This document shows, in pieces, positions 6,387 to 12,888 of a stretch of 13,840 bases of DNA. Made by a program: the position numbers and the translations under genes. The first letter of the stretch is position 1; each line of letters starts with the position of its first letter. The stretch comes from an uncultured bacterium (GTDB taxonomy: Bacteria; Bacillota; Clostridia; Oscillospirales; Oscillospiraceae): the NCBI GenBank assembly GCA_949288405.1, contig CASEKM010000012.1:1-13840 (forward strand). Reading direction: 5' to 3'. Under the pieces are notes generated by a model that saw only the letters and a list, made by a program, of their open reading frames with translations, was not told the origin of the DNA and did no database searches.

Positions 6387-6415
6387 GCGCCCGGACACTG
6401 TGTCCGGGCGCTTTT
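6382..6415 (-). terminator. Rho-independent terminator of infC-rpmI-rplT
   Basis: A 15-bp perfect stem (6383-6397 with 6401-6415) has a 3-base loop. On the minus strand it is followed by a run of T (complement of 6382-6386). It lies 22 bases beyond the rplT stop. Confidence 0.92.
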
Positions 6416-6437
6416 CAAATTCTCAGTTCGGCGCCAA

Positions 6438-6794
6438 TCAGGCCAGGGCCTTCTTGGCGGTCTCGGTGAGCTGGGTGAACGCGGCCTTGTCGTTGACGGC
6501 CAGCTCGGCCAGCATCTTCCGGTTCATCTCGATCCCGGCCTTCTTCAGGCCGTTCATAAAGGTGGAATAGTTCATGCCGTTGAGCTTGCAGGCGGCACTG
6601 ATCCGGGTGATCCACAGGCGGCGGAAGTCACGCTTCTTGCGCTTGCGGCCCACATAGGCGTACACGCCGGACTTCATCACGGCCTGGTTGGCCATCTTGA
6701 AGTGCTTGGACTTGGAGCCCCAGTAGCCCTTGGCCATCTTCAGGATCTTATTTCTTCTCTTGCGCGTCATCATCGCGCCCTTCACTCTTGCCAT
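6438..6794 (-). CDS. rplT: 50S ribosomal protein L20
   Basis: The 118-residue protein has the usual length of bacterial L20. The basic N-terminal arm (MARVKGAMMTRKRRNKILKM), then KGYWGSKSKHFKMANQ and GRKRKKRDFRRLWITRI, are near-invariant family sequences. It binds 23S rRNA early in large-subunit assembly and, in this operon type, can repress its own expression by binding the mRNA. The start is an ATG preceded by AAGGAGG. It is the last gene of infC-rpmI-rplT, with 20 bases after rpmI. Confidence 0.98.
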   Translation of the reverse strand: MARVKGAMMTRKRRNKILKMAKGYWGSKSKHFKMANQAVMKSGVYAYVGRKRKKRDFRRLWITRISAACKLNGMNYSTFMNGLKKAGIEMNRKMLAELAVNDKAAFTQLTETAKKALA

Positions 6795-6814
6795 TGTACT
6801 TCAGCCTCCTTCTC

Positions 6815-7018
6815 TTACTTGTACAGGATCATGCGCTTGATGGCAGCCTCGTTGGTCTTATCCGCGTAGCCGCCCTTACGGAGGCCTCTCTTCAGCTTGG
6901 TGGTCTTGCCGTGGCCGTTGAGCAGATGCCGCTTGCCGGCGTGGGCACGCTTGACCTTGCCGTTCTTTGTGAGAGCGAAACGCTTCTTGGCGCCGCTGTG
7001 GGTCTTGATCTTCGGCAT
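6815..7018 (-). CDS. rpmI: 50S ribosomal protein L35
   Basis: The 67-residue, strongly basic protein carries the L35 signature MPKIKTHSGAKKRF at the N-terminus and HLLNGHGKTTKLKRGLRKG in the middle. It is a component of the large ribosomal subunit. AAAGGAG precedes the ATG. It sits between infC and rplT as in most bacteria. Confidence 0.98.
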   Translation of the reverse strand: MPKIKTHSGAKKRFALTKNGKVKRAHAGKRHLLNGHGKTTKLKRGLRKGGYADKTNEAAIKRMILYK

Positions 7019-7125
7019 AACAGAAAACTCCTTTTCGACTTACTTTTCGCCCAATCTTGTCTTGCGTTGAATGATCCTCCGGCAGTGCCGCCCCGCCGGG
7101 GCGCGCTGCGCGAAAGAATTGGGAC
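7019..7125 (-). other. Structured infC-rpmI intercistronic region
   Basis: This 107-base spacer is long for this operon. CCCAAT (7050-7055) can pair with ATTGGG (7118-7123), enclosing GC-rich hairpins such as GCCCC/GGGGC around 7090-7103. It could take part in L20 control of rpmI translation, as in some bacteria, or simply stabilise the message. Confidence 0.4.
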
Positions 7126-7656
7126 TTACTTCTTTGCGTCCTTGGCGGGCTTGGGGGACAGGAAGATGGACATGTGCCGCCCCTCCAGCTTCGGACTTTT
7201 ATCCATCACGGCGACCTCGCCGCAGGATTCGGCAAACTTCAGCAGCAGGTCCTGACCGATGTTGGTGTGCGCCATCTCACGGCCACGGAAGCGGACGGTG
7301 ACCTTGCACCGGTTGCCCTCCGCCAAAAACTTCTGGGCGTTGCGCAGCTTGACGTTGAAGTCGTTCACATCGATGCTGGGGGACATCCGGATCTCCTTGA
7401 TCTCCACCACGCGCTGATTTTTGCGGGCTTCCTTCTCGCGCTTGGTCTGTTCGAACCGGTACTTGCCGTAGTCCATCAGCTTGCACACGGGGGGAACCGC
7501 GTTGGGCGAAATTTTGACCAGATCCAGCTCGCGCTCCTCGGCCAGGCGCAGCGCCTCCTGAGAGGACATGATGCCCAGCTGTTCGCCGCTCTCCGAGATC
7601 AGGCGGACCTCCTTATCCCGGATCTCTTCGTTGGTTTGATGACCTGTGTTAGCGAT
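7126..7656 (-). CDS. infC: Translation initiation factor IF-3, probable AUC start
   Basis: IF3 binds the 30S subunit, keeps subunits apart and checks the start codon. Starting at 7656 the protein has 176 residues, the normal family length. The N-domain begins GHQTNEEIRDKEVRLI. The helical linker FEQTKREKEARKNQR joins it to the C-domain (VVEIKEIRMSPSID to FLSPKP). The reading frame stays open far upstream (to 8055), but that part is the leader and does not resemble IF3. No ATG, GTG or TTG lies at a usable distance: the ribosome binding site GGAGGTG is followed 7 bases later by ATC in frame, and the next in-frame ATG is 29 codons in. An AUC start parallels the AUU start of E. coli infC and the AUC start reported for Myxococcus infC. 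Both allow IF3 to repress itself. Confidence 0.95.
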   Translation of the reverse strand: MANTGHQTNEEIRDKEVRLISESGEQLGIMSSQEALRLAEERELDLVKISPNAVPPVCKLMDYGKYRFEQTKREKEARKNQRVVEIKEIRMSPSIDVNDFNVKLRNAQKFLAEGNRCKVTVRFRGREMAHTNIGQDLLLKFAESCGEVAVMDKSPKLEGRHMSIFLSPKPAKDAKK

Positions 7657-7813
7657 GGGAAAGCACCTCCAAACAAAAAAATAAAACGCGTCTGCCTGAA
7701 TGGCACCCGCGTCACAGCAAAACCGCGCCGGAAGACCCGGCGGGGAAATTCCATGTTGACCCTTTGGCGCTGGCCTGGGGTGAGGACGGGGCACCGCTCC
7801 TGCTTTGTTGTAC
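7657..7813 (-). promoter_or_regulatory. Structured leader of the infC operon, possible L20-type or IF3-linked regulatory RNA
   Basis: The leader of about 157 bases contains a hairpin (7726-7731 with 7737-7742, 5-base loop) upstream of an attenuator-like hairpin and T-run. The layout fits the L20-leader attenuation known for this operon in Firmicutes. I cannot confirm the conserved L20-binding pseudoknot by eye. Confidence 0.45.
7671..7712 (-). terminator. Attenuator-like hairpin before infC
   Basis: ACGCG/CGCGT (7686-7690 with 7708-7712) and TGCC/GGCA (7693-7696 with 7702-7705), separated by a small internal loop, form a stem. On the minus strand it is followed by TTTTATTTTTTTG. The infC ribosome binding site comes directly after, so this would switch the whole operon. 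Confidence 0.55.
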
Positions 7814-7819
7814 TGGAGT

Positions 7820-7848
7820 ATTTTATCAGGTCCCGTCCCCCTTGTCAA
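7820..7848 (-). promoter_or_regulatory. Sigma-A promoter of infC-rpmI-rplT
   Basis: On the minus strand a consensus TTGACA, 17 bases, then TAAAAT with an upstream TG (extended -10). Confidence 0.87.
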
Positions 7849-7859
7849 GCCCTTCCTGC

Positions 7860-7909
7860 AAAAACTTTTCGCCCGGCGTGCCCCGCCAAAGCAGCGGGGC
7901 ACGCCGGGC
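7860..7909 (-). terminator. Terminator of gltX
   Basis: A perfect 16-bp stem (7871-7886 with 7894-7909) closes a 7-base loop just beyond the gltX stop. On the minus strand it is followed by GAAAAGTTTTTG, so the T-run is offset by a few bases. The stem is strong, but the tract is less ideal than at the other terminators here. Confidence 0.68.
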
Positions 7910-7922
7910 ACAGTTCGGTCTC

Positions 7923-9416
7923 TCAGCCCTGGGAGAGCTTCTCCAGGCCGATCTTCAGACGGCGGACGGTCTCCTCCCGGCCCAGGATGTGGCAGATCTC
8001 CACGGCCCCGCCGGGGGTGACGGTCTTGCCGGCGGCGGCGATGCGCACCGGCCACATGAGCAGGGCGTTCTTCACCCCCATGCCCTCGGCCAGGCCCACC
8101 AGGCTGTCGTGGATCATCTCCTCCCCCCAGGAGGGCAGGTTGGCCAGCATGCCGATGGCGGCGGAGAGCATCTCCTTGGAGGAGTCCAGGGTGGACTTGG
8201 ACTTCTTGTTGGCAAACAGGCTCACGTCGTAGTCGGGCAGGGCGTCAAAGAAGTCCACCTTCTCGGGGATGTCGGTGAGCTTCTCGCACCGGGCCTGGAG
8301 CAGGCCGGCGATGGCCGCCGTGTCCAGGGCGGGGTTCTTCACGCTCTGGCGGATATAGGGCTCGGCCACCTGGGCAAACGCCTCGGGGGACATGGCCCGG
8401 AGATACAGGGCGTTGAAGTGGGTGAGCTTGTCGATGTCGAAGATGGCGGGGGACTTGGACACGCCGGAGAGCTCGAAGGCGTCCACCAGCTCTTTCAGGG
8501 AGAAGACCTCCTGCTCCGCCAGCTCGCCCTTGGGGGACCAGCCCAGCAGGGTCACATAGTTCAGGATGGCCGGGGTCAGATAGCCCTGGGCCTTCAGATC
8601 CTCGTAGGAGGGGTCCCCGTGGCGCTTGGACATCTTGTTCTGGGCGTCCCGCATGACGGGGGAGCAGTGGACGTAGGTGGGCACCTCCCAGCCGAAGGCC
8701 TGGTAGAGCAGGTCGTACTTGGGGGCGGAGGACAGGTACTCGCTGCCCCGGACCACGTGGGTGATGCCCATGAGGTGGTCGTCCACCACGTTGGCGAAGT
8801 TGTAGGTGGGCAGGCCGTCCCGCTTGATGAGCACCTGGTCGTCCAGGGTCTTGTTCTCCACGGTGATGTCCCCGAAGATGGCGTCGTGGAAGGTGGTGGT
8901 CCCCTCCCGGGGGATCTTCTGGCGGATCACATAGGGCTCGCCGGCGTCCACCCGGGCCTGGGCCTGGGCGGGGTCCAGATCCCGGCAGGGGTCGTCGGGC
9001 CGGTCAAACTCCCCGGAGTCCTCCTCGGACTCGGTCTTTTCGCAGAAGCAGTAGTAGGCGTGGCCCTTCTCCACCAGCAGGCGGGCGTACTTGCCGTAGG
9101 TGTCCCGGCGCTCCGTCTGGATGTAGGGGGCCACGGGGCCGCCCACGTCGGGGCCCTCGTCGTGGTCCAGGCCGCACTCGGCCAGGGTGCGGTAGATCAC
9201 GTCAATGGCGCCCTCCACCTGGCGGCTCTGGTCGGTGTCCTCGATGCGCAGGATAAAGGTGCCCTGGTTGTGCCGGGCGATGAGCCAGGTGTACAGGGCG
9301 GTGCGCAGGTTGCCCACGTGCATATAGCCGGTGGGAGAGGGGGCGAACCGGGTGCGGACCTTCCCCTTGGGGATCTTGGCCTCCATCTCCTCGAAATACG
9401 TCATGTCCAGTGCCAT
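7923..9416 (-). CDS. gltX: Glutamyl-tRNA synthetase
   Basis: This class I synthetase charges tRNA-Glu in the cytoplasm. The 497-residue product has the usual GluRS length. The HIGH-type motif is FAPSPTGYMHVGN (24-36), followed by the nucleotide-binding RIEDTDQSR (57-65). The KMSKR loop is at 261-265, and the family stretches GLPTYNFANVVDDHLMGITH and VVRGSEYLSS precede it. CFC (123-125) and Cys144 could form part of a zinc site. The C-terminal helical anticodon-binding domain is complete. In clostridia this enzyme often also charges tRNA-Gln for GatCAB conversion; the sequence here does not settle that. The ATG at 9416 follows GGAGGG with 8 bases between. It is transcribed alone from its own promoter. 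Confidence 0.97.
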   Translation of the reverse strand: MALDMTYFEEMEAKIPKGKVRTRFAPSPTGYMHVGNLRTALYTWLIARHNQGTFILRIEDTDQSRQVEGAIDVIYRTLAECGLDHDEGPDVGGPVAPYIQTERRDTYGKYARLLVEKGHAYYCFCEKTESEEDSGEFDRPDDPCRDLDPAQAQARVDAGEPYVIRQKIPREGTTTFHDAIFGDITVENKTLDDQVLIKRDGLPTYNFANVVDDHLMGITHVVRGSEYLSSAPKYDLLYQAFGWEVPTYVHCSPVMRDAQNKMSKRHGDPSYEDLKAQGYLTPAILNYVTLLGWSPKGELAEQEVFSLKELVDAFELSGVSKSPAIFDIDKLTHFNALYLRAMSPEAFAQVAEPYIRQSVKNPALDTAAIAGLLQARCEKLTDIPEKVDFFDALPDYDVSLFANKKSKSTLDSSKEMLSAAIGMLANLPSWGEEMIHDSLVGLAEGMGVKNALLMWPVRIAAAGKTVTPGGAVEICHILGREETVRRLKIGLEKLSQG

Positions 9417-9499
9417 GTCATTTTCCCTCCATGTCTATCGTTTGCGCGCTTGGCCCGGGCGGCGCCGGGCTTTACGGCGAATGTTCCGTTGTGATTTTG

Positions 9500-9528
9500 A
9501 TTATAGGGGATTTTCCTCCGTTTGGCAA
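9500..9528 (-). promoter_or_regulatory. Sigma-A promoter of gltX
   Basis: On the minus strand TTGCCA, 17 bases, then a consensus TATAAT. The leader is about 75 bases; I see no T-box motif in it. Confidence 0.87.
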
Positions 9529-9542
9529 GGGCAAAACGCCCC

Positions 9543-10370
9543 TCACCGCCGCTCCAGGCGGTATTTGTCCCTGCGGCGGTTGTCCAGGGTGCCCACCCTC
9601 CGGCGGATCTCGTCCACATAGTCCAGATCGATGTCCGCCAGGATGACCCCCGGCCTGTCCGGGGCCCGGGCGATCACATTGCCCCACGGGTCCGCCACCA
9701 TGGAGCGGCCGAAGGCGGGGAACTCCGGCCCCGGTCCGAACTGCCCGGGGGCCACCACATAGCAGCCGTTCTCAATGGCCCGGGCCCGGACGAGGACCTC
9801 CCAGTGGTCCCTGCCCGTGTTCAGGGTGAAGTTGGCGGGGACAAACAGCACCTGGGCCCCCTCCAGGGCCATAAGGCGGTAGAGCTCCCCGAAGCGCAGG
9901 TCATAGCAGATGGACAGCCCCCAGGTCCCCAGGTCCCCGGCGTCCACTGTGACGATCTCCTCCCCGGGGCGGATCTGGTCCGACTCCCGCACCGCGGGGC
10001 CGTTGGGCACCGCCACGTCGAAGGGGTGGAGCTTCCGGTATTTTCCCGCCAGGGTCCCGTCCGGCCGGATGACCAGGGTGCAGTTATAGGGTCTGCCCCC
10101 CTGGGGCGCCCGCTCGTAGAGGCTACCGCAGTGGAGCCACAGCCCCGTCTCCCGGGCCAGCTGGGCCAGGCGCCGGACCGCAGCCCCGCCGGGGACGTCC
10201 TGGGCGTACCGCTCCATCTCCAGCCCCCGGTAGAGGGCGCACTCAGGCAGGGCCGCCGCCTGTGCCCCCCGCTCCGCCGCCTCCCGGACAAAGGCGCCAA
10301 TCTCCTGTAAATTCTCCTCCGGGTCCTGCGTCGAGGACAGCTGGATCACCGCCATGGAAAACCGTCTCAC
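9543..10370 (-). CDS. Nitrilase-superfamily carbon-nitrogen hydrolase (omega-amidase / deaminated glutathione amidase-like)
   Basis: The product is a 275-residue cytoplasmic amidase of the nitrilase fold. The catalytic triad is visible: Glu43 in LPECALYRG, Lys113 in KYRKLHPFDV and Cys155 in SICYDLRFGE. The stretches RDHWEVLVRARAIENGCYVV (187-206) and GRSMVADPWGNV (221-232) are typical of the Nit1/Nit2-like branch. That branch hydrolyses small amides such as deaminated glutathione or alpha-ketoglutaramate, in metabolite repair and nitrogen salvage; the exact substrate is inferred, not proven. The start is taken as GTG at 10370 because AAAGGAGG lies 6 bases before it. The internal ATG at 10355 is 21 bases from that site. 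The open frame upstream to 10499 runs through the promoter and is not coding. A dedicated promoter lies directly upstream. Confidence 0.92.
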   Translation of the reverse strand: MRRFSMAVIQLSSTQDPEENLQEIGAFVREAAERGAQAAALPECALYRGLEMERYAQDVPGGAAVRRLAQLARETGLWLHCGSLYERAPQGGRPYNCTLVIRPDGTLAGKYRKLHPFDVAVPNGPAVRESDQIRPGEEIVTVDAGDLGTWGLSICYDLRFGELYRLMALEGAQVLFVPANFTLNTGRDHWEVLVRARAIENGCYVVAPGQFGPGPEFPAFGRSMVADPWGNVIARAPDRPGVILADIDLDYVDEIRRRVGTLDNRRRDKYRLERR

Positions 10371-10404
10371 AGGCGCCCTCCTTTCCCTTCTTGGTCTCCC
10401 TTCC

Positions 10405-10432
10405 ATCATAGCGGAACTGGCGGGAATGTCAA
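10405..10432 (-). promoter_or_regulatory. Sigma-A promoter of the nitrilase-family gene
   Basis: On the minus strand consensus TTGACA, 16 bases, then TATGAT. The leader is short (about 30 bases). Confidence 0.86.
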
Positions 10433-10449
10433 GGGCCAACAAAAGCCGG

Positions 10450-10504
10450 GCAAGGTGCGGGGAAAAATGTAACGAAACCATGAAATTCCCTCCCCGCACA
10501 TTGC
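10450..10504. repeat. Inverted repeat between the divergent amidase and trpS promoters
   Basis: GCAAGGTGCGGGGA (10450-10463) and TCCCCGCACATTGC (10491-10504) pair at 13 of 14 positions around a 27-base, AT-richer centre. The right arm overlaps the first four bases of the trpS -35. The left arm lies 17 bases upstream of the amidase -35. It may be a dyad binding site for a regulator of one or both genes, since it sits upstream of both start sites and would not be in either mRNA. Confidence 0.6.
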
Positions 10505-10529
10505 CTTTGCCCCCAAAATGTGATATGCT
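10501..10529 (+). promoter_or_regulatory. Extended -10 promoter of trpS
   Basis: TTGCCT, 17 bases, then TATGCT preceded by TG at the extended position. The leader is about 105-115 bases and contains a GC-rich stem (10559-10566 with 10601-10608). No T-box consensus is present. Confidence 0.65.
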
Positions 10530-10651
10530 GTCCTAGTATGAGTACCGATCGTTTCGGCCCCGCGCCCCCTCTTCCCCGTGTTCCCCGCAGGGAGGGCCCC
10601 GGCGCGGGACAGCGCTCAAATTAGGAATTTCCTGAAAAGGTTGTGTTGATC

Positions 10652-11656
10652 GTGGAAACAGAACAGAAAAAAGTCATGCTCTCCGGCATCCAGCCCAGCG
10701 GCGACCTGCACCTGGGCAACTACCTGGGCGCCATCAAGAACTGGGTGGCCCGCACCGACGAGTTTGACAACTACTACTTTATGGCGGACATGCACACCAT
10801 CACCGTGCGGCAGACTCCCGCCGACCTGCGCCGGCGGACCCTGACCCAGCTGGCCCAGTATATCGCCTGCGGCCTGGACCCGGAGAAGAACACCCTGTTC
10901 ATCCAGTCCCACATCCCCGCCCACGCGGAGCTGGGCTGGGTGCTCAACTGCTACACCATGTTCGGCGAGCTCAGCCGCATGACCCAGTTCAAGGACAAGT
11001 CCGCCAAGCACGCCGACAACATCAACGGCGGCCTGTTCACCTACCCCTCCCTCATGGCGGCGGACATCCTGCTCTACCAGCCGGATTATGTCCCCGTGGG
11101 CAACGACCAGAAGCAGCATGTGGAGCTCACCCGGAACGTGGCCCAGCGGTTCAACAACATCTACGGCGAGGTGTTCAAGATCCCCGAGCCCTACATCCCC
11201 AAGGCGGGGGCCCGGGTCATGTCCCTCCACGACCCCAGCAGCAAGATGAGCAAGTCCGCCCCCGAGGGCTGCGTCTTCCTGATGGAGCGCCCCGAGGACA
11301 TCCAGCGCAAGTTCAAGCGGGCCATCACCGACAGCGACACGGAGAACTGCGTCCGCTACGACCCGGAGCACAAGCCCGGGGTGTCCAACCTGATGAGCAT
11401 TTACGCCGCCGTCACCGGCAAGAGCTATGAGGAGATCCAGGCGGAGTTCGCCGGTCAGGGCTACGGCGTCTTCAAGCCCGCGGTGGGCGAGGCGGTTATC
11501 GAGTGCCTGCGCCCCATCCGGGAGGAGACCGAGCGTATCCTGAAGGACAAGGCCTATCTGGAGGGCGTCTACAAGGCCGGGGCGGAGAAGGCCTCCTACG
11601 TGGCCAACAAGACCCTGCGGAAGGTCTATAAAAAAGTGGGCTTCGTGGCCCGGTAA
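10652..11656 (+). CDS. trpS: Tryptophanyl-tRNA synthetase
   Basis: This class I synthetase charges tRNA-Trp. From the GTG at 10652 it is 334 residues, the normal bacterial length. The HIGH-type motif is SGIQPSGDLHLGNYLG (11-26), and the KMSKS loop is exact at 198-202 (SKMSKS). YYFMADMHTIT, the tryptophan-pocket region ADILLYQPDYVPVGNDQKQHVE, and SNLMSIYAAVTG are family hallmarks. The start is ambiguous: GTG 10643, TTG 10646 and GTG 10652 are all in frame. The only ribosome binding site is AAAAGG ending at 10640, which spaces best to 10652. All choices give the same enzyme. The hairpin after its stop lacks a T-run, so some transcription may continue into tagO. Confidence 0.96.
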   Translation: METEQKKVMLSGIQPSGDLHLGNYLGAIKNWVARTDEFDNYYFMADMHTITVRQTPADLRRRTLTQLAQYIACGLDPEKNTLFIQSHIPAHAELGWVLNCYTMFGELSRMTQFKDKSAKHADNINGGLFTYPSLMAADILLYQPDYVPVGNDQKQHVELTRNVAQRFNNIYGEVFKIPEPYIPKAGARVMSLHDPSSKMSKSAPEGCVFLMERPEDIQRKFKRAITDSDTENCVRYDPEHKPGVSNLMSIYAAVTGKSYEEIQAEFAGQGYGVFKPAVGEAVIECLRPIREETERILKDKAYLEGVYKAGAEKASYVANKTLRKVYKKVGFVAR

Positions 11657-11664
11657 GCGTTTAT

Positions 11665-11689
11665 TTTCCCGCCCTGCCGGGGCGGGAAA
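11665..11689 (+). other. Intercistronic hairpin between trpS and tagO
   Basis: A 10-bp perfect stem (11665-11674 with 11680-11689) has a 5-base loop and can be extended by TTTA/TAAA. On the plus strand it is followed by GTAAAAAAGG, not T, so it is not a standard terminator. No separate promoter for tagO is evident in the 59-base gap, which favours trpS-tagO co-transcription. Confidence 0.5.
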
Positions 11690-11715
11690 GTAAAAAAGGA
11701 TAAAGAGGAACTTCT

Positions 11716-12888
11716 ATGCCTGTACAGATTTCTGTCATCGGCGCGGTGGCGGCCGCCCTGTTTACCGCCGTCATCGTGTCCTTTATCACCACCCCGGTGG
11801 TCCGAACTCTGGCCTTCCGGGTGGGGGCGGTGGACGTGCCCCGGGACAACCGGCGGATGCACCACCACCCCATCCCCCGGATGGGCGGGCTGGCCATCTT
11901 TCTGGGGTTTCTGCTCAGCGTCCTGATCTTCGTCCCCCTGGACACCCCCCTGCGCGGGATGCTCCTGGGGGCGGTGATCATCGTCATTTTGGGGATTTTT
12001 GACGACATCTACGCCCTGCCCGCCATGCCCAAGTTCCTGGTGCAGATCGCGGCGGCCTCCATTGCCGTGGCCATGGGCAACCGCATCGAGATCCTGTCCA
12101 ACCCCAACATCTTCAGCAGCGACCCCTACTGGGTGCTGGGCTGGCTGTCCATCCCCATCTCGGTGCTGTGGATCGTGGGCATCACCAACGCCGTCAATCT
12201 GATCGACGGCCTGGACGGCCTGGCCTGCGGCGTGTCCACCATCAGCTCCATGACCATGCTGGTCATCGCCCTGACGGTGGCCGAGCCCGACGTGGCCCTG
12301 CTCATGGCCGCCCTGTCCGGGGGCTGCATCGGCTTTCTGCCCTATAACCTGAACCCGGCCAAGATCTTCATGGGGGACACGGGCTCCACCTTCCTGGGCT
12401 TCATCCTGGCCACCGTATCCATCGAGGGCCTGTTCAAGTCCTACGCCATCATCTCCTTCGCGGTGCCCTTCCTGATGCTGGGCCTGCCCATCTTCGACAC
12501 CTGCTTTGCCATTCTCCGGCGGGTGTCCCACGGCCAGAGCCCCATGGCCCCCGACCGGGGCCACATCCACCACCGGCTCATCGACATGGGCTTCAACCAG
12601 AAGCAGGCGGTGGCGGTGCTGTACGTGATCAGCGCCATCCTGGGTCTGTCCGCGGTGCTGCTCACTACCACCACCGCCCTGAAGGCCATTCTGGTGCTGC
12701 TGGCCCTGTGCGTGGCCGGCGGGATGGCCGCCAAGCTGTACCTGGACCGGGTGAACCACAAGGACCAGGACGCCCCCCCGCCTCCCCAGGGGCGCGCCGG
12801 GGCCAAGCCCCGGAAGCTGCGCAACCCGCCCCCTGACGTGGCGGGCAGCGACTACTTTTTCGGAGAAGAGGAGCGATCCGACAAATGA
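11716..12888 (+). CDS. tagO: Undecaprenyl-phosphate GlcNAc-1-phosphate transferase (TagO/WecA family)
   Basis: This integral membrane enzyme of the MraY/WecA/TagO family moves GlcNAc-1-phosphate from UDP-GlcNAc onto undecaprenyl phosphate, the first lipid-linked step for teichoic acid or other wall-polymer assembly. The 390-residue product has about ten or eleven membrane segments. Cytoplasmic-loop motifs appear in order: VPRDNRRMHHHPIPRMGG (41-58), GIFDD (93-97, Mg-binding Asp pair), NLIDGLDGLA (161-170), NPAKIFMGDTGS (213-224) and the GlcNAc-type signature GHIHHRL (282-288). These separate it from MraY. Residues about 345-390 form a charged, proline-rich cytoplasmic tail beyond the family core. 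AGAGGAA precedes the ATG. Its TGA overlaps the ATG of the epimerase gene. Confidence 0.94.
   Translation: MPVQISVIGAVAAALFTAVIVSFITTPVVRTLAFRVGAVDVPRDNRRMHHHPIPRMGGLAIFLGFLLSVLIFVPLDTPLRGMLLGAVIIVILGIFDDIYALPAMPKFLVQIAAASIAVAMGNRIEILSNPNIFSSDPYWVLGWLSIPISVLWIVGITNAVNLIDGLDGLACGVSTISSMTMLVIALTVAEPDVALLMAALSGGCIGFLPYNLNPAKIFMGDTGSTFLGFILATVSIEGLFKSYAIISFAVPFLMLGLPIFDTCFAILRRVSHGQSPMAPDRGHIHHRLIDMGFNQKQAVAVLYVISAILGLSAVLLTTTTALKAILVLLALCVAGGMAAKLYLDRVNHKDQDAPPPPQGRAGAKPRKLRNPPPDVAGSDYFFGEEERSDK

Noticed and set aside
7657..8055. Upstream extension of the infC frame
   Set aside because: It contains the infC promoter, leader hairpins and gltX terminator, and is not IF3-like. The frame is open only because stops are rare in GC-rich DNA.
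10371..10499. Earlier start for the nitrilase-family protein
   Set aside because: This stretch carries the TTGACA/TATGAT promoter, and the ribosome binding site lies downstream of it.
10536..10651. T-box riboswitch ahead of trpS
   Set aside because: The AGGGAGGGCCCCGG stretch superficially recalls the T-box sequence, but AGGGTGGNACCGCG is absent. The leader is also too short for the specifier and antiterminator architecture.
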